The notes under the pieces are model-generated. The model worked only from the letters and a program-made list of their open reading frames with translations. It made no database searches and was not told the DNA's origin. The translations under genes were made by a program, and so were the position numbers. A DNA stretch of 64,000 nucleotides from Lepas anatifera (lineage: Eukaryota; Arthropoda; Thecostraca; Lepadidae). The stretch covers positions 1,085,001 to 1,149,000 of the forward strand of contig JAOTON010001819.1 of NCBI GenBank assembly GCA_034440635.1. The letters are read 5' to 3'. Positions 32,889 through 42,206 of this stretch are shown here, piece after piece; position 1 is the first letter of the stretch, and every line of letters starts with the position of its first letter.

Positions 32889-35482
32889 TGTCTAGTAAGC
32901 TGACGTGGGCCGGTTCTTGTAATGAGTGTTTGGAAAGCTGACGTGAGCATCTGGTAAGCTGACGTGGGCCGGTACTTGTAATGAGTGTCTGGTAAGCTGA
33001 CGTGAGCATCTGGTAAGCTGACGTGAGCATCTGGTAAGCTGACGTGAGCATCTGGTAAGCTGACGTGGGCCGGTACTTGTAATGAGTGTCTGGTAAGCTG
33101 ACGTGAGCATCTGGTAAGCTGACATGAGCCGGTTCTTGTAATGAGTGTCTGGTAAGCTGACGTGGGCCGGTACTTGTAATGAGTGTCTGGTAAGCTGACG
33201 TGGGCCGGTACTTGTAATGAGTGTCTGGTAAGGTGACTTGGGCCGGTTCTTGTAATGAGTGGTAAGCTGACTTGGGCCGGTTCTTGTAATGAGTGTCTGG
33301 TAAGCTGACATGGGCCGGTACTTGTAATGAGTGTCTGGTAAGCTGACGTGGGCCGGTACTTGTAATGAGTATCTGGTAAGCTGACGTGGGCCGGTACTTG
33401 TAATGAGTGTCTGGTAAGCTGACGTGGGCCGGTACTTGTAATGAGTGTCTGGTAAGCTGACGTGAGCATCTGGTAAGCTGACATGGGCCGGTTCTTGTAA
33501 TGAGTGTCTGGTAAGCTGACGTGGGCCGGTACTTGTAATGAGTGTCTGGTAAGCTGACGTGGGCCGGTACTTGTAATGAGTGTCTGGTAAGCTGACTTGG
33601 GCCGGTTCTTGTAATGAGTGTCTGGTAAGCTGACTTGGGCCGGTTCTTGTAATGAGTGTCTGGTAAGCTGACGTGGGCCGGTACTTGTAATGAGTGTCTG
33701 GTAAGCTGACATGGGCCGGTACTTGTAATGAGTGTCTGGTAAGCTGACTTGGGCCGGTTCTTGTAATGAGTGTCTGGTAAGCTGACATGGACCGGTTCTT
33801 GTAATGAGTGTCTGGTAAGCTGACGTGGGCCGGTACTTGTAATGAGTGTCTGGTAAGCTGACGTGGGCCGGTACTTGTAATGAGTATCTGGTAAGCTGAC
33901 GTGGGCCGGTGCTTGTAATGAGTGTCTGGTAAGCTGACGTGGGCCGGTACTTGTAATGAGTGTCTGGTAAGCTGACATGGGCCGGTACTTGTAATGAGTG
34001 TCTGGTAAGCTGACTTGGGCCGGTTCTTGTAATGAGTGTCTGGTAAGCTGACTTGTGCCGGTTCTTGTAATGAGTGTCTGGTAAGCTGACGTGGGCCGGT
34101 ACTTGTAATGAGTGTCTGGTAAGCTGACGTGGGCCGGTACTTGTAATGAGTGTCTGGTAAGCTGACTTGGGCCGGTTCTTGTAATGAGTGTCTGGTAAGC
34201 TGACGTGGGCCGGTACTTGTAATGAGTGTCTGGTAAGCTGACGTGAGCATCTGGTAAGCTGACATGAGCCGGTTCTTGTAATGAGTGTCTGGTAAGCTGA
34301 CGTGGGCCGGTACTTGTAATGAGTGTCTGGTAAGCTGACGTGGGCCGGTACTTGTAATGAGTGTCTGGTAAGGTGACTTGGGCCGGTTCTTGTAATGAGT
34401 GGTAAGCTGACTTGGGCCGGTTCTTGTAATGAGTGTCTGGTAAGCTGACATGGGCCGGTACTTGTAATGAGTGTCTGGTAAGCTGACGTGGGCCGGTACT
34501 TGTAATGAGTATCTGGTAAGCTGACGTGGGCCGGTACTTGTAATGAGTGTCTGGTAAGCTGACGTGGGCCGGTACTTGTAATGAGTGTCTGGTAAGCTGA
34601 CGTGAGCATCTGGTAAGCTGACATGGGCCGGTTCTTGTAATGAGTGTCTGGTAAGCTGACGTGGGCCGGTACTTGTAATGAGTGTCTGGTAAGCTGACGT
34701 GGGCCGGTACTTGTAATGAGTGTCTGGTAAGCTGACTTGGGCCGGTTCTTGTAATGAGTGTCTGGTAAGCTGACTTGGGCCGGTTCTTGTAATGAGTGTC
34801 TGGTAAGCTGACGTGGGCCGGTACTTGTAATGAGTGTCTGGTAAGCTGACTTGGGCCGGTTCTTGTAATGAGTGTCTGGTAAGCTGACATGGACCGGTTC
34901 TTGTAATGAGTGTCTGGTAAGCTGACGTGGGCCGGTACTTGTAATGAGTGTCTGGTAAGCTGACGTGGGCCGGTACTTGTAATGAGTATCTGGTAAGCTG
35001 ACGTGGGCCGGTGCTTGTAATGAGTGTCTGGTAAGCTGACGTGGGCCGGTACTTGTAATGAGTGTCTGGTAAGCTGACATGGACCGGTTCTTGTAATGAG
35101 TGTCTGGTAAGCTGACGTGGGCCGGTACTTGTAATGAGTGTCTGGTAAGCTGACGTGGGCCGGTACTTGTAATGAGTATCTGGTAAGCTGACGTGGGCCG
35201 GTGCTTGTAATGAGTGTCTGGTAAGCTGACGTGGGCCGGTACTTGTAATGAGTGTCTGGTAAGCTGACATGGGCCGGTACTTGTAATGAGTGTCTGGTAA
35301 GCTGACTTGGGCCGGTTCTTGTAATGAGTGTCTGGTAAGCTGACGTGGGCCGGTACTTGTAATGAGTGTCTGGTAAGCTGACGTGGGCCGGTACTTGTAA
35401 TGAGTGTCTGGTAAGCTGACTTGGGCCGGTTCTTGTAATGAGTGTCTGGTAAGCTGACATGGGCCGGTACTTGTAATGAGTG
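32889..35482 (+). repeat. 2.6-kb minisatellite, 38-bp unit
   Basis: Unit: GTCTGGTAAGCTGACGTGGG then CCGGTACTTGTAATGAGT; some units are cut to a 21-bp form (TGACGTGAGCATCTGGTAAGC). A long-range duplication is visible: the variant AGGTGACTTG occurs at 33231 and 34371, exactly 1140 bases (30 units) apart, with matching neighbours. Most units contain TGACGTGG and a donor-like GGTAAG. Because 38 is not a multiple of 3, all three minus frames stay open for about 800-1000 codons; these are artefacts. Confidence 0.95.
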
Positions 35483-36109
35483 CAGGCCGCGGGTGGACGG
35501 ACTAGGCTTTTCGCCCCGATCGGTGCATTCGTCTTTAAGGGCAATAGCCAGTGCCACTGCGAGTGGGTGTGCAAGCTTGCAGCTGGGCTGCCGCTGTTGT
35601 ATAGGGTGAATGCGGTTGGTGCGTCCGTTGGCTACGCCCGCCGCTGCCTGCTGCCTCCGACTTGCTCTCTCAGCACCTGATCCGACCACTACGTACGCAC
35701 CGTTCCCAACACCTGTGTTAGCTACAAGCATAGCCTAGTGCAAGTGCTTTGCACTAGCAATACATATTCATGTACTCTGCTGGATTTTACCGGTTTGACA
35801 ACTTGAAATTTTATTGTGCTAGCCTTCATTCGCCGTGCGAAGTAGACCGTTGTCGTATTTCAAGATTCAGGTCGCGGCCCGGTGTTGGCTGGTCCTGACT
35901 CAGGTCGCGGCCCGGTGTTAACTGGTCCTGACTCACGCCGTGGCCCGATGTTGGCCGGTCCTGGCTCAGGCCCGGTGTTGGCTGGTCCTGACTCAGCCCC
36001 GGTTTTGGCTGGTCCTGGGCAGAGCCGCTCTCTAAGTACACTGTTGTCCTCTCCCCATTAAGCATTGCGGGATGTAAGCTCCCGTCTTTTCGGCCACCCT
36101 GCGTGCAGG
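35483..36109. other. Intergenic DNA with a short decayed repeat at about 35865-36020
   Basis: About five diverged copies of a 30-39-bp unit containing CGGCCCGGTGTTGGCTGGTC. Otherwise no gene recognised. Confidence 0.6.
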
Positions 36110-36194
36110 ATGGCCGAAACGGTTAAGTATCAAGACGTTGCGGTCAAGGACAAACTCGTCTACAGCTGCGAGACGCGTGTGTTCCAAACAGAAA
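36110..36194 (+). CDS. Candidate first coding exon of an unknown plus-strand gene
   Basis: An ATG in good context (GCAGGATGG) opens MAETVKYQDVAVKDKLVYSC, then ETRVFQTE and a donor-like CAGAAA|GTAAGA. The composition looks protein-coding and unlike nearby DNA. The ORF closes soon after the donor, so a spliced gene or an exon trapped in a transposon is the likely reading. No next exon was recognised downstream. Function unknown. Confidence 0.3.
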
Positions 36195-36502
36195 GTAAGA
36201 GTAGGATTGTTTTTCCTTATCCCATATATATCTTTTTTTTGGGTAGGGCATTATACTTTCAACGTATTTTGCACTTTGTCCCTTTTGTTGCGCCATTTTG
36301 CTTTTGTCTTTACGTTTAACCTTAGCTTATTTACATGGACATTGATTGGGAAGCTGTATTTTCTAGTGTGAACAACTCTCACTTCAGCATGTCTCGCTTA
36401 ACAAGATCTCATGAGGCACATTATCAAACTCTGTTGGATGTTTTTTCCAGATTTATCTCAAGGACCCGCCGAGACATTTCACACGTGTTCAACATAACGG
36501 CT

Positions 36503-36508
36503 TTTATT
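36503..36508 (-). promoter_or_regulatory. Candidate polyadenylation signal AATAAA
   Basis: AATAAA on the minus strand about 405 bases downstream of the stop of the 36913-37197 exon, a plausible 3' end for that transcript. No experimental support. Confidence 0.35.
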
Positions 36509-36912
36509 GATTGACATGCTTAAAGCTAGTGAGTGCGTGGGCTAGAAGCTGCCGGGGAGAAGGGGCAGGGGCGACATAGCTGTGTCTGGAATGTACGGAC
36601 CACACAACGGAGCGACAGCTGTTGGGGTAGCGGGGCTGACGGACAGTGCGCGACACGCGGCACACTGACGCCCGGCGCTCGGACACGGTGCAACGCTGAC
36701 CACGCTACATGGCACGGCTACAGTCCAAGCGCACGGATATGTTGCGCCACTCACACGCACACGGCCGGCGTCGGTACCCCCACGTTAATGGCACTCGCCG
36801 CCCAGTCACACCGCAGGTTGGGCTCTCTCACTACGGCGCCGCCCCACTCCGCCCTGAAGTTATTTGTGTGCTGCATACGCACCCTCAGGCAGTCAGCTGT
36901 GACTGTGTGACC

Positions 36913-37197
36913 TCAGCCCAGCTGCAGTCGGCGCAGCGCCTGCTGGGGGCTGGAGGCCGGCTGACACCAGCTGTACTGGCTGACAGCGCCGGCCGACGGC
37001 GCGCCTAGCGGAGTAGTGACGGCGCACACAACCCGAGAGCCGGGCAGCAGCGGCGGCGGGGCCAGATCCGGCGACAACAGCGCCGCCACCTGCTGGCTCA
37101 ACGGCCAGACCAAGTCTTCGCCAGGCGCCGCGGTGCGGCGGGCCACCAGGTGTCGGTGCGGAATAACCTCACACTCCACAGGCAGAGTCAGTTCATA
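36913..37197 (-). CDS. Probable terminal exon of an unidentified minus-strand gene
   Basis: After an acceptor (GTGTTACAG) at 37198, 94 codons run in phase 0 to TGA: it begins YELTLPVECEVIPHRHLVAR, contains VWPLSQQVAALLSPD and LLPGSRVVCAVTTPLG, and ends ALRRLQLG. GC content and lack of stops resemble the neighbouring real exons. AATAAA lies about 400 bases downstream on the same strand. Upstream exons of this gene were not found; the sequence between it and Fe65 is repeats. The product is not recognised. It could also be an alternative last exon of Fe65 (the phase-0 exon at 42601 could join to it) or a decayed exon. A 27-bp minisatellite upstream copies its acceptor. Confidence 0.5.
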   Translation of the reverse strand, partial: YELTLPVECEVIPHRHLVARRTAAPGEDLVWPLSQQVAALLSPDLAPPPLLPGSRVVCAVTTPLGAPSAGAVSQYSWCQPASSPQQALRRLQLG

Positions 37198-38268
37198 CTG
37201 TAACACGCAACACAGATGGGGTTAATTTTGTTCTGCTCTGCGCCACAGAACAGAGACGGCGTCAATTCATGCTGCACCACAGACGGAGTCGGTTGATACC
37301 AGTGGCGGATCTAGCCGGCCGGTTTGGGAGGGGCAAACCAAAGTCGAAAAGCAAAAAAAAAAAACATCACGCCGCGAAAGCTCGACTACAATATCACTTT
37401 CCGGTAGAATTCTGGGTATTTGAGGCGAAAAGCAAAAAAACTTCACGGGATGAAAAATATGGGCTCAAGATACTTTTTCCGGTCCAAGGCCCAATATTTA
37501 CAGTGAACTTAACTGGTTCTGTTTGAAGTTGAGAATTCATGCACCAAAATCTTGCTTATAAACTAAAAAGGAGTCGGGGAAAAAAGGAGGTCGATCATTT
37601 GGGGGGCAAAAACATAGTTTTGCCCCGAGCTTTTCCGTTGGGGGGGGGCAAATGCCTTTTTTTGTCCCCCTTGGATCCGCCACTGGTTCATACTGCACCA
37701 CAAACTGAGTCAATTCACACTGCACCACAGACGGAGTTAGTTAATACTGCACCACGCATGGGGTCAGTTCATACTGCACCACGCATGGGGTCAGTTCATA
37801 CTGCACCACGCATGGGGTCAGTTCATACTGCACCACGCATGGGGTCAGTTCATACTGCACCACGCATGGGGTCAGTTCATACTGCACCACGCATGGGGTC
37901 AGTTCATACTGCACCACGCATGGGGTCAGTTCATACTGCACCACGCATGGGGTCAGTTCATACTGCACCACGCATGGGGTCAGTTCATACTGCACCACGC
38001 ATGGGGTCAGTTCATACTGCACCACGCATGGGGTCAGTTCATACTGCACCACGCATGGGGTCAGTTCATACTGCACCACGCATGGGGTCAGTTCATACTG
38101 CACCACGCATGGGGTCAGTTCATACTGCACCACGCATGGGGTCAGTTCATACTGCACCACGCATGGGGTCAGTTCATACTGCACCACGCATGGGGTCAGT
38201 TCATACTGCACCACAGACTGAGTTAGTTAATACTGCACCACAGACGGAGTTAGTTCATACTGCGGCAA
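37188..38268 (-). repeat. 27-bp minisatellite copying a splice acceptor
   Basis: On the minus strand the unit reads CCATGCGTGGTGCAG|TATGAACTGACC, about 17 near-identical copies at 37740-38215 with diverged units on both sides. TGCAG|TATGAACTGAC equals the acceptor and first exon bases of the 36913-37197 exon (TTACAG|TATGAACTGAC). The unit is nine codons and in phase with that exon. A MITE-like element (37301-37684) interrupts the array. Confidence 0.93.
37301..37684. mobile_element. MITE with AGTGGCGGATC ends inside the 27-bp array
   Basis: AGTGGCGGATC at the left and GATCCGCCACT at the right are exact inverses. The flanks GGTTGATACC and GGTTCATACT agree at 8 of 10 positions and may be a target duplication or neighbouring repeat units. 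Ends resemble the MULE-like family. Confidence 0.75.
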
Positions 38269-39060
38269 GAAGTGGAACTTTCTGCGCCCCCACTGAATTG
38301 CGACGAGTCCCTGTTTTCCGGATGTAGAACGCCTGGGCAAACAGGCCGGCTCACTTACTTAAGACTTTTCATAAATGTTCTGTGCATAGCACCTTTGCCC
38401 GCCTCTAAAGAAATGTCTAGGATAATTTAGAATTTTTGGTGCGGGTGAGTTACGTTAGTCTAGCAAAGCAATGGGGTTTATTTCAAGTAATGGGTTGCAA
38501 GATGTTTTCAGCTTGGAAATGGATGGTCGTGACAACGGCACAAAAAGCCCAGACAAGGGAGCTCATTTATAATTTTGGACTTGCAGAGTGCGAGAGGATG
38601 ACTGCCACCACCAAGGTTGAAGACCTTGCCATTTTTGGTGGTTTTTGGACCTTTAATTTATAATTTTGGTGCAAGTTACCGAGTATCCGCTTTGCCTACG
38701 TTACTCGAGCTCCCCCATCAACGCAGTGATTTGTGATACTTAGAAACTACCGCCGAGCACCTGGCCAGGGTGACGCGGCTTTACCTTGCAACCCGGAGGT
38801 GAGGTTACAGCTCCCTTCTTTGGCTGGGCAACCGCCGCACAGATGAAAAGAGAAGTGTAAAAGAACAGATAGATTGTTAGTAACAGTAGTGAGAGTGGTT
38901 AGTTTAGAGCCGCAGTGAAAGTTAACACTACGGTTAAGAGAGATGTGCCCTATCTTAGCCTACGTTGGCCGCAATTTTAGCCCTATCATGTTCTGATTTT
39001 ACCCTATTATAAACTATACTAACCTAGTCTTAAGCACCTGTTAATTAAATTTTGCAGGGT
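38269..39060. other. Intergenic DNA, nothing recognised
   Basis: Short ORFs only. A GGTGCAAGTTACC-type stretch near 38670 has no clear partner. Confidence 0.35.
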
Positions 39061-39139
39061 ATCGTCTATGGCATTAACGTTTGTTTTAAGAGACCGGGTT
39101 TGGTATAGTGTGTACCTGCCATCATAGACGTTTGAGTGA

Positions 39140-40209
39140 TAATTTTAGATAAACTTCTCCAGCTCAGAATCCTTTAAAAATGTAAAGAGCTTTTCAAGTA
39201 GGTCTGGGTGATCATTGCCGAAGAAAGTTAAGTTTGCTGGAATGTTTTGGATTCGGCAGTAATCTAGCATGGGTGCCTATGGGCATCGTTCTGGGGACAA
39301 TTGATTAGTACGTGATAGGGGTTTTACATGGCGTCGCAGGTACCTGCGCGCCCATAGGCATTGAACTTTGTTGCTATGTCTGGTTAGGATGACCTTGCGC
39401 CGACCACTGGTTCGGTTTGACCTGGGTCACTAGCCGATGTTAGGCTTTATATAGAATACAAGGGCGCTGTGGTTAGCTGTCCAGTAATTTTGAACTTGCT
39501 TCCAGATATGGTTCTTGAGGAAAGCTTTGCTTTCATCTACAGACAACATTAGAGGTGCGATCTCTCTGAGTTCTAGGGATTTTTTTGCCTGTTCACCGGC
39601 CTTTTCATTCCCTTGAATTTTGCAGTGGCCCAGGATCCAAAGAAAAGAGACATCAGGGATATCCTTTACACCCTTCTGAATATCTGCAATTACGTGATGG
39701 CTGGGGTTGACTACGTTACTGAAGGCTTGCAAGACATATTTAGAGTCTGAGCAGATGACAGCTGAGTTGATATTTTGGGTTCGGATTAGGGCTAGTGTAT
39801 CTAGGATGGCAACGTCCTCGGATGTAAAGATAGAACAGTTGTCCGGAAGTCTTTTCTGGAGGCAAATGTTTTGCCCTCAGAATGCCGAGGCCTACTTTTT
39901 CGCCTATTTTAGAGCCTTCTGTGAAGATGAAGGTCTTGCCAACGTTATTAGACCGGAACTCTAGGAATTTCTGGGAGACCTCCTCTTCTGTTAAGTCTAC
40001 TTTACAGGGAGGTGAAAAGAAATTCAACTTTCGGCTCTTTGCGGGTCTAAAAGCGGGAGAGTGAGGTTTGCCTATTGTTTCTGGGATTGCAAGATTTAGG
40101 CCTTCCAGGGTTTTGGCTACTCTGTGTTTAAACGGAGGCCACTTCTGTAGGGCGACTGAAGTTGCTCCTCTGGGGTGGGCGAAACCTTGTTTTTTCGGTT
40201 GACTGAACC
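39140..40209 (-). pseudogene. Minus-strand LINE ORF2, RNase H and C-terminal part
   Basis: Reads KTFIFTEGSKIGEKVGLGIL (RNase H start; the usual TDGS is TEGS), then after a frameshift ALQAF, VSFLWILGHCKIQGNEKAGE and a tail ending LLEKLFTFLKDSELEKFI before TAA near 39144. It is the 3' part of the LINE at 41171-42030, separated from it by a TTAA MITE. Confidence 0.82.
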
Positions 40210-40213
40210 TTAA

Positions 40214-41166
40214 AGGGAGATAATAATAATAATTGTTGGGGTTTAACGACGCACCAACTGCCAGGGTCATACGGCGTCGCCAACTCTCACCCTGTTGGAA
40301 GGGATTTTGGGGATCAGATCGACTTATTCAGAGGCTTCGCCGGGACTTGAATCCGGGACCGGTGGCTTAGAAGACAAGGGTGCTATCCACTAAGCCACCT
40401 CATCCCCAAAGGGAGATACGCGAGAAAAAATTATTGGCTAGATCAAAATGTCACAAAAAGTTGTTTCAGAAGTCTTATTCTCATTTCTGCGAATCCAGCC
40501 TCCAAATGGCTTAAAATCGCTCTCAAAGTCAACATTTCTAGACGACTTATCGAGAATTCTCACTATCGATCAAATGACGTAGCCTCGGCTATGACCATCA
40601 ATTTCTCTAAGAACTACGTCATAGCTGTCCTAAAAATTGGTGTAAAACCTCGAGCTAAAAATTACTTGCAGAAAACAACATTCCGAAACTCTTGAAACAA
40701 ATATGGGACTTTAAAGAAATAACAATTGACCAATCAAAAACCTAGGAATTCTCATACCAGGGTCACGTGACCTATCTGATGCAAAAGTTTCGTCATCCTG
40801 GGAATTTCGTAGAAAACGACTGAAGACCCGAGGTACGAACGACTGAAGACGCGAGTAATTATTTTATGCTCCTTTTTTGGGACAAACTGATTCATTTTGT
40901 AGTTTTTAGAGGCTATATAGAATTAATTCAAATAAAAATAGGGGAAAACAGACATTTCTATTACAAAACCAATTGCATTAAAACTTAGCATAGCTTTTGA
41001 AAATGAAGAGATGAAGAGGAGGTTCCAGCGTTTTACCGGTGCTGTTTACATATTTCAATAATAGGTGAGTGGCCTCCAAAATTTTGCCGCAGATACAATT
41101 GACAGTACCGCAATCAATATTTTTCAAATAGCAAGAAACCACAATATTTGTTTCGCGTATCTCAAT
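40214..41166. mobile_element. TTAA-target MITE, AGGGACAT family, copy B, carrying a SINE
   Basis: TTAA at 40210-40213 and 41167-41170; left end AGGGAGATACGCGAGAAAAA (after removal of the SINE), right end TTTGTTTCGCGTATCTCAAT. The interior matches copy A along its length. It splits a LINE ORF2. Confidence 0.85.
40223..40407 (-). mobile_element. tRNA-derived SINE
   Basis: On the minus strand it starts GGGGATGAGGTGGCTTAGTG, with an A-box-like TGGCTTAGTGGATAG and a B-box GGATTCAAGTCCC spaced as in a tRNA; the anticodon position reads TCT. It ends in an (ATT)n tail. An 11-bp direct repeat AAAGGGAGATA (40212-40222 and 40408-40418) is the target duplication. Confidence 0.88.
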
Positions 41167-41170
41167 TTAA

Positions 41171-42030
41171 TATAGTAAGAAATAAGCTGGAAGTTGCGTC
41201 TTGTTTGCAGTGGGCACAGCCCGCTGTCCACTAACAGACTGGTGATGGGGGATTCTCTGAGCGCGCCTGTGGCTGCCCGGATATTTGCATTTTGGATACG
41301 CTCTAGCTTTAGGTTATTGGTCTTGTTCGTTGAGTAAAAAAGAACAAGTTATATTCGAGAATGGGCCGGATCATGGACATGTAGAGCATGAACACGGTCT
41401 TTCGATCCCCGCCGTACTCTGTTCCCCCGAGCATGCGGAGGATGTTGACTCGCTATTGACAGCTAGAGACGATTTTGGTAATATGCTCATTAAAATTCAG
41501 TCGGAAATCAAGGGTACACGCCTAAGAATTTGAAGCTATTGGCGCATTCAATAGGTTTACCCGAAATTTGGAGCCGAGGAGAGTCGTGTCTGTCATGCGC
41601 CCTGACAAAGACTACGGCTGATTTTTCCGCCGAGAGTGATAAACCCCTTGAACTACTCCAAGTTTCGATGTCGTTGAGACTATCCTGCAATTGGATAGTT
41701 GCAGTTTGGAATTCTGGTTGACTGCCGTCTGGTGTCTATTGGAGTGGATTTCCAAATGTCGGCGTCTGTGAACAGGGAATAATTTATTCTAGGCGGCAGT
41801 TTTTTGGCGGAAAGATCATTGATGATCACTAAAAAGAGGGTCGGGGATAGAACGCTACCCTGGGGCGTGCCCTGTTCTTGGGGTGCCAGGTAAGAATAGG
41901 TGGTTCCGCAGCGGACTTTGAGATTTCTGTCCTTGAGGAAATTTTCAATGAATTTTGCAAGGTGACCACGAACTCCTAAATTACTGAATTTGAACAAAAG
42001 GGCGTATTTTTGTAGACGATCGAACGCCGA
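41171..42030 (-). pseudogene. Minus-strand LINE ORF2, reverse-transcriptase part, fused to the Fe65 3' end
   Basis: Reads AFDRLQKYALLFKFSNLGVR, RNLKVRCGTTYSYLAPQEQG, TPQGSVLSPTLFLVIIND and LFTDADIW, where one aspartate of the catalytic DD pair is missing. Then SLSAEKSAVVFVR and, through frameshifts, GGDRKTVFMLYMSMIRPILE and NIRAATGALRESPITSLLVD. 5' truncated; its start is about 36 bases after the Fe65 stop. An AATAAA on the same strand lies at 41788-41783. Confidence 0.85.
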
Positions 42031-42062
42031 TGTCGGCTCACCTGCGGAGGTGAGGCCGTATC

Positions 42063-42206
42063 TCAGGAGTCCATACTGCGCAATCTCCGTCCGGCTAACG
42101 AGCCGATCACCGATTTGAGGGTTTGTCCGAGGGAGCGCGGCTGGTGCAGCGGCGCGCCACCGGCACCGCCTCCCGGAAGCGCGTCCAAACACTTCTGGTA
42201 GCGCAG
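42063..42206 (-). CDS. APBB: Fe65 last coding exon
   Basis: Acceptor CGCCGGCAG|CTG, phase 0, 47 codons then TGA at 42065-42063. It starts LRYQKCLDA, identical to the conserved block of vertebrate Fe65, followed by a glycine/proline linker and a basic tail (LKSVIGSLAGRRLR). LINE reverse-transcriptase homology starts within about 40 bases after the stop, so the 3' UTR must be mostly transposon. Confidence 0.92.
   Translation of the reverse strand: MRYQKCLDALPGGGAGGAPLHQPRSLGQTLKSVIGSLAGRRLRSMDS

Noticed and set aside
32626..35731. Three overlapping minus-strand ORFs of about 790-1000 codons
   Set aside because: They are the three frames of a 38-bp tandem repeat without stop codons; the repetition of SLPDTHYK-type blocks in every frame shows it is not a protein gene.
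37188..38268. CRISPR-like regular repeats
   Set aside because: Units are directly contiguous with no unique spacers, and the context is an animal genome.
37539..38327. 262-codon ORF with GSVHTAPRM repeats
   Set aside because: Frame through the 27-bp array and a MITE.
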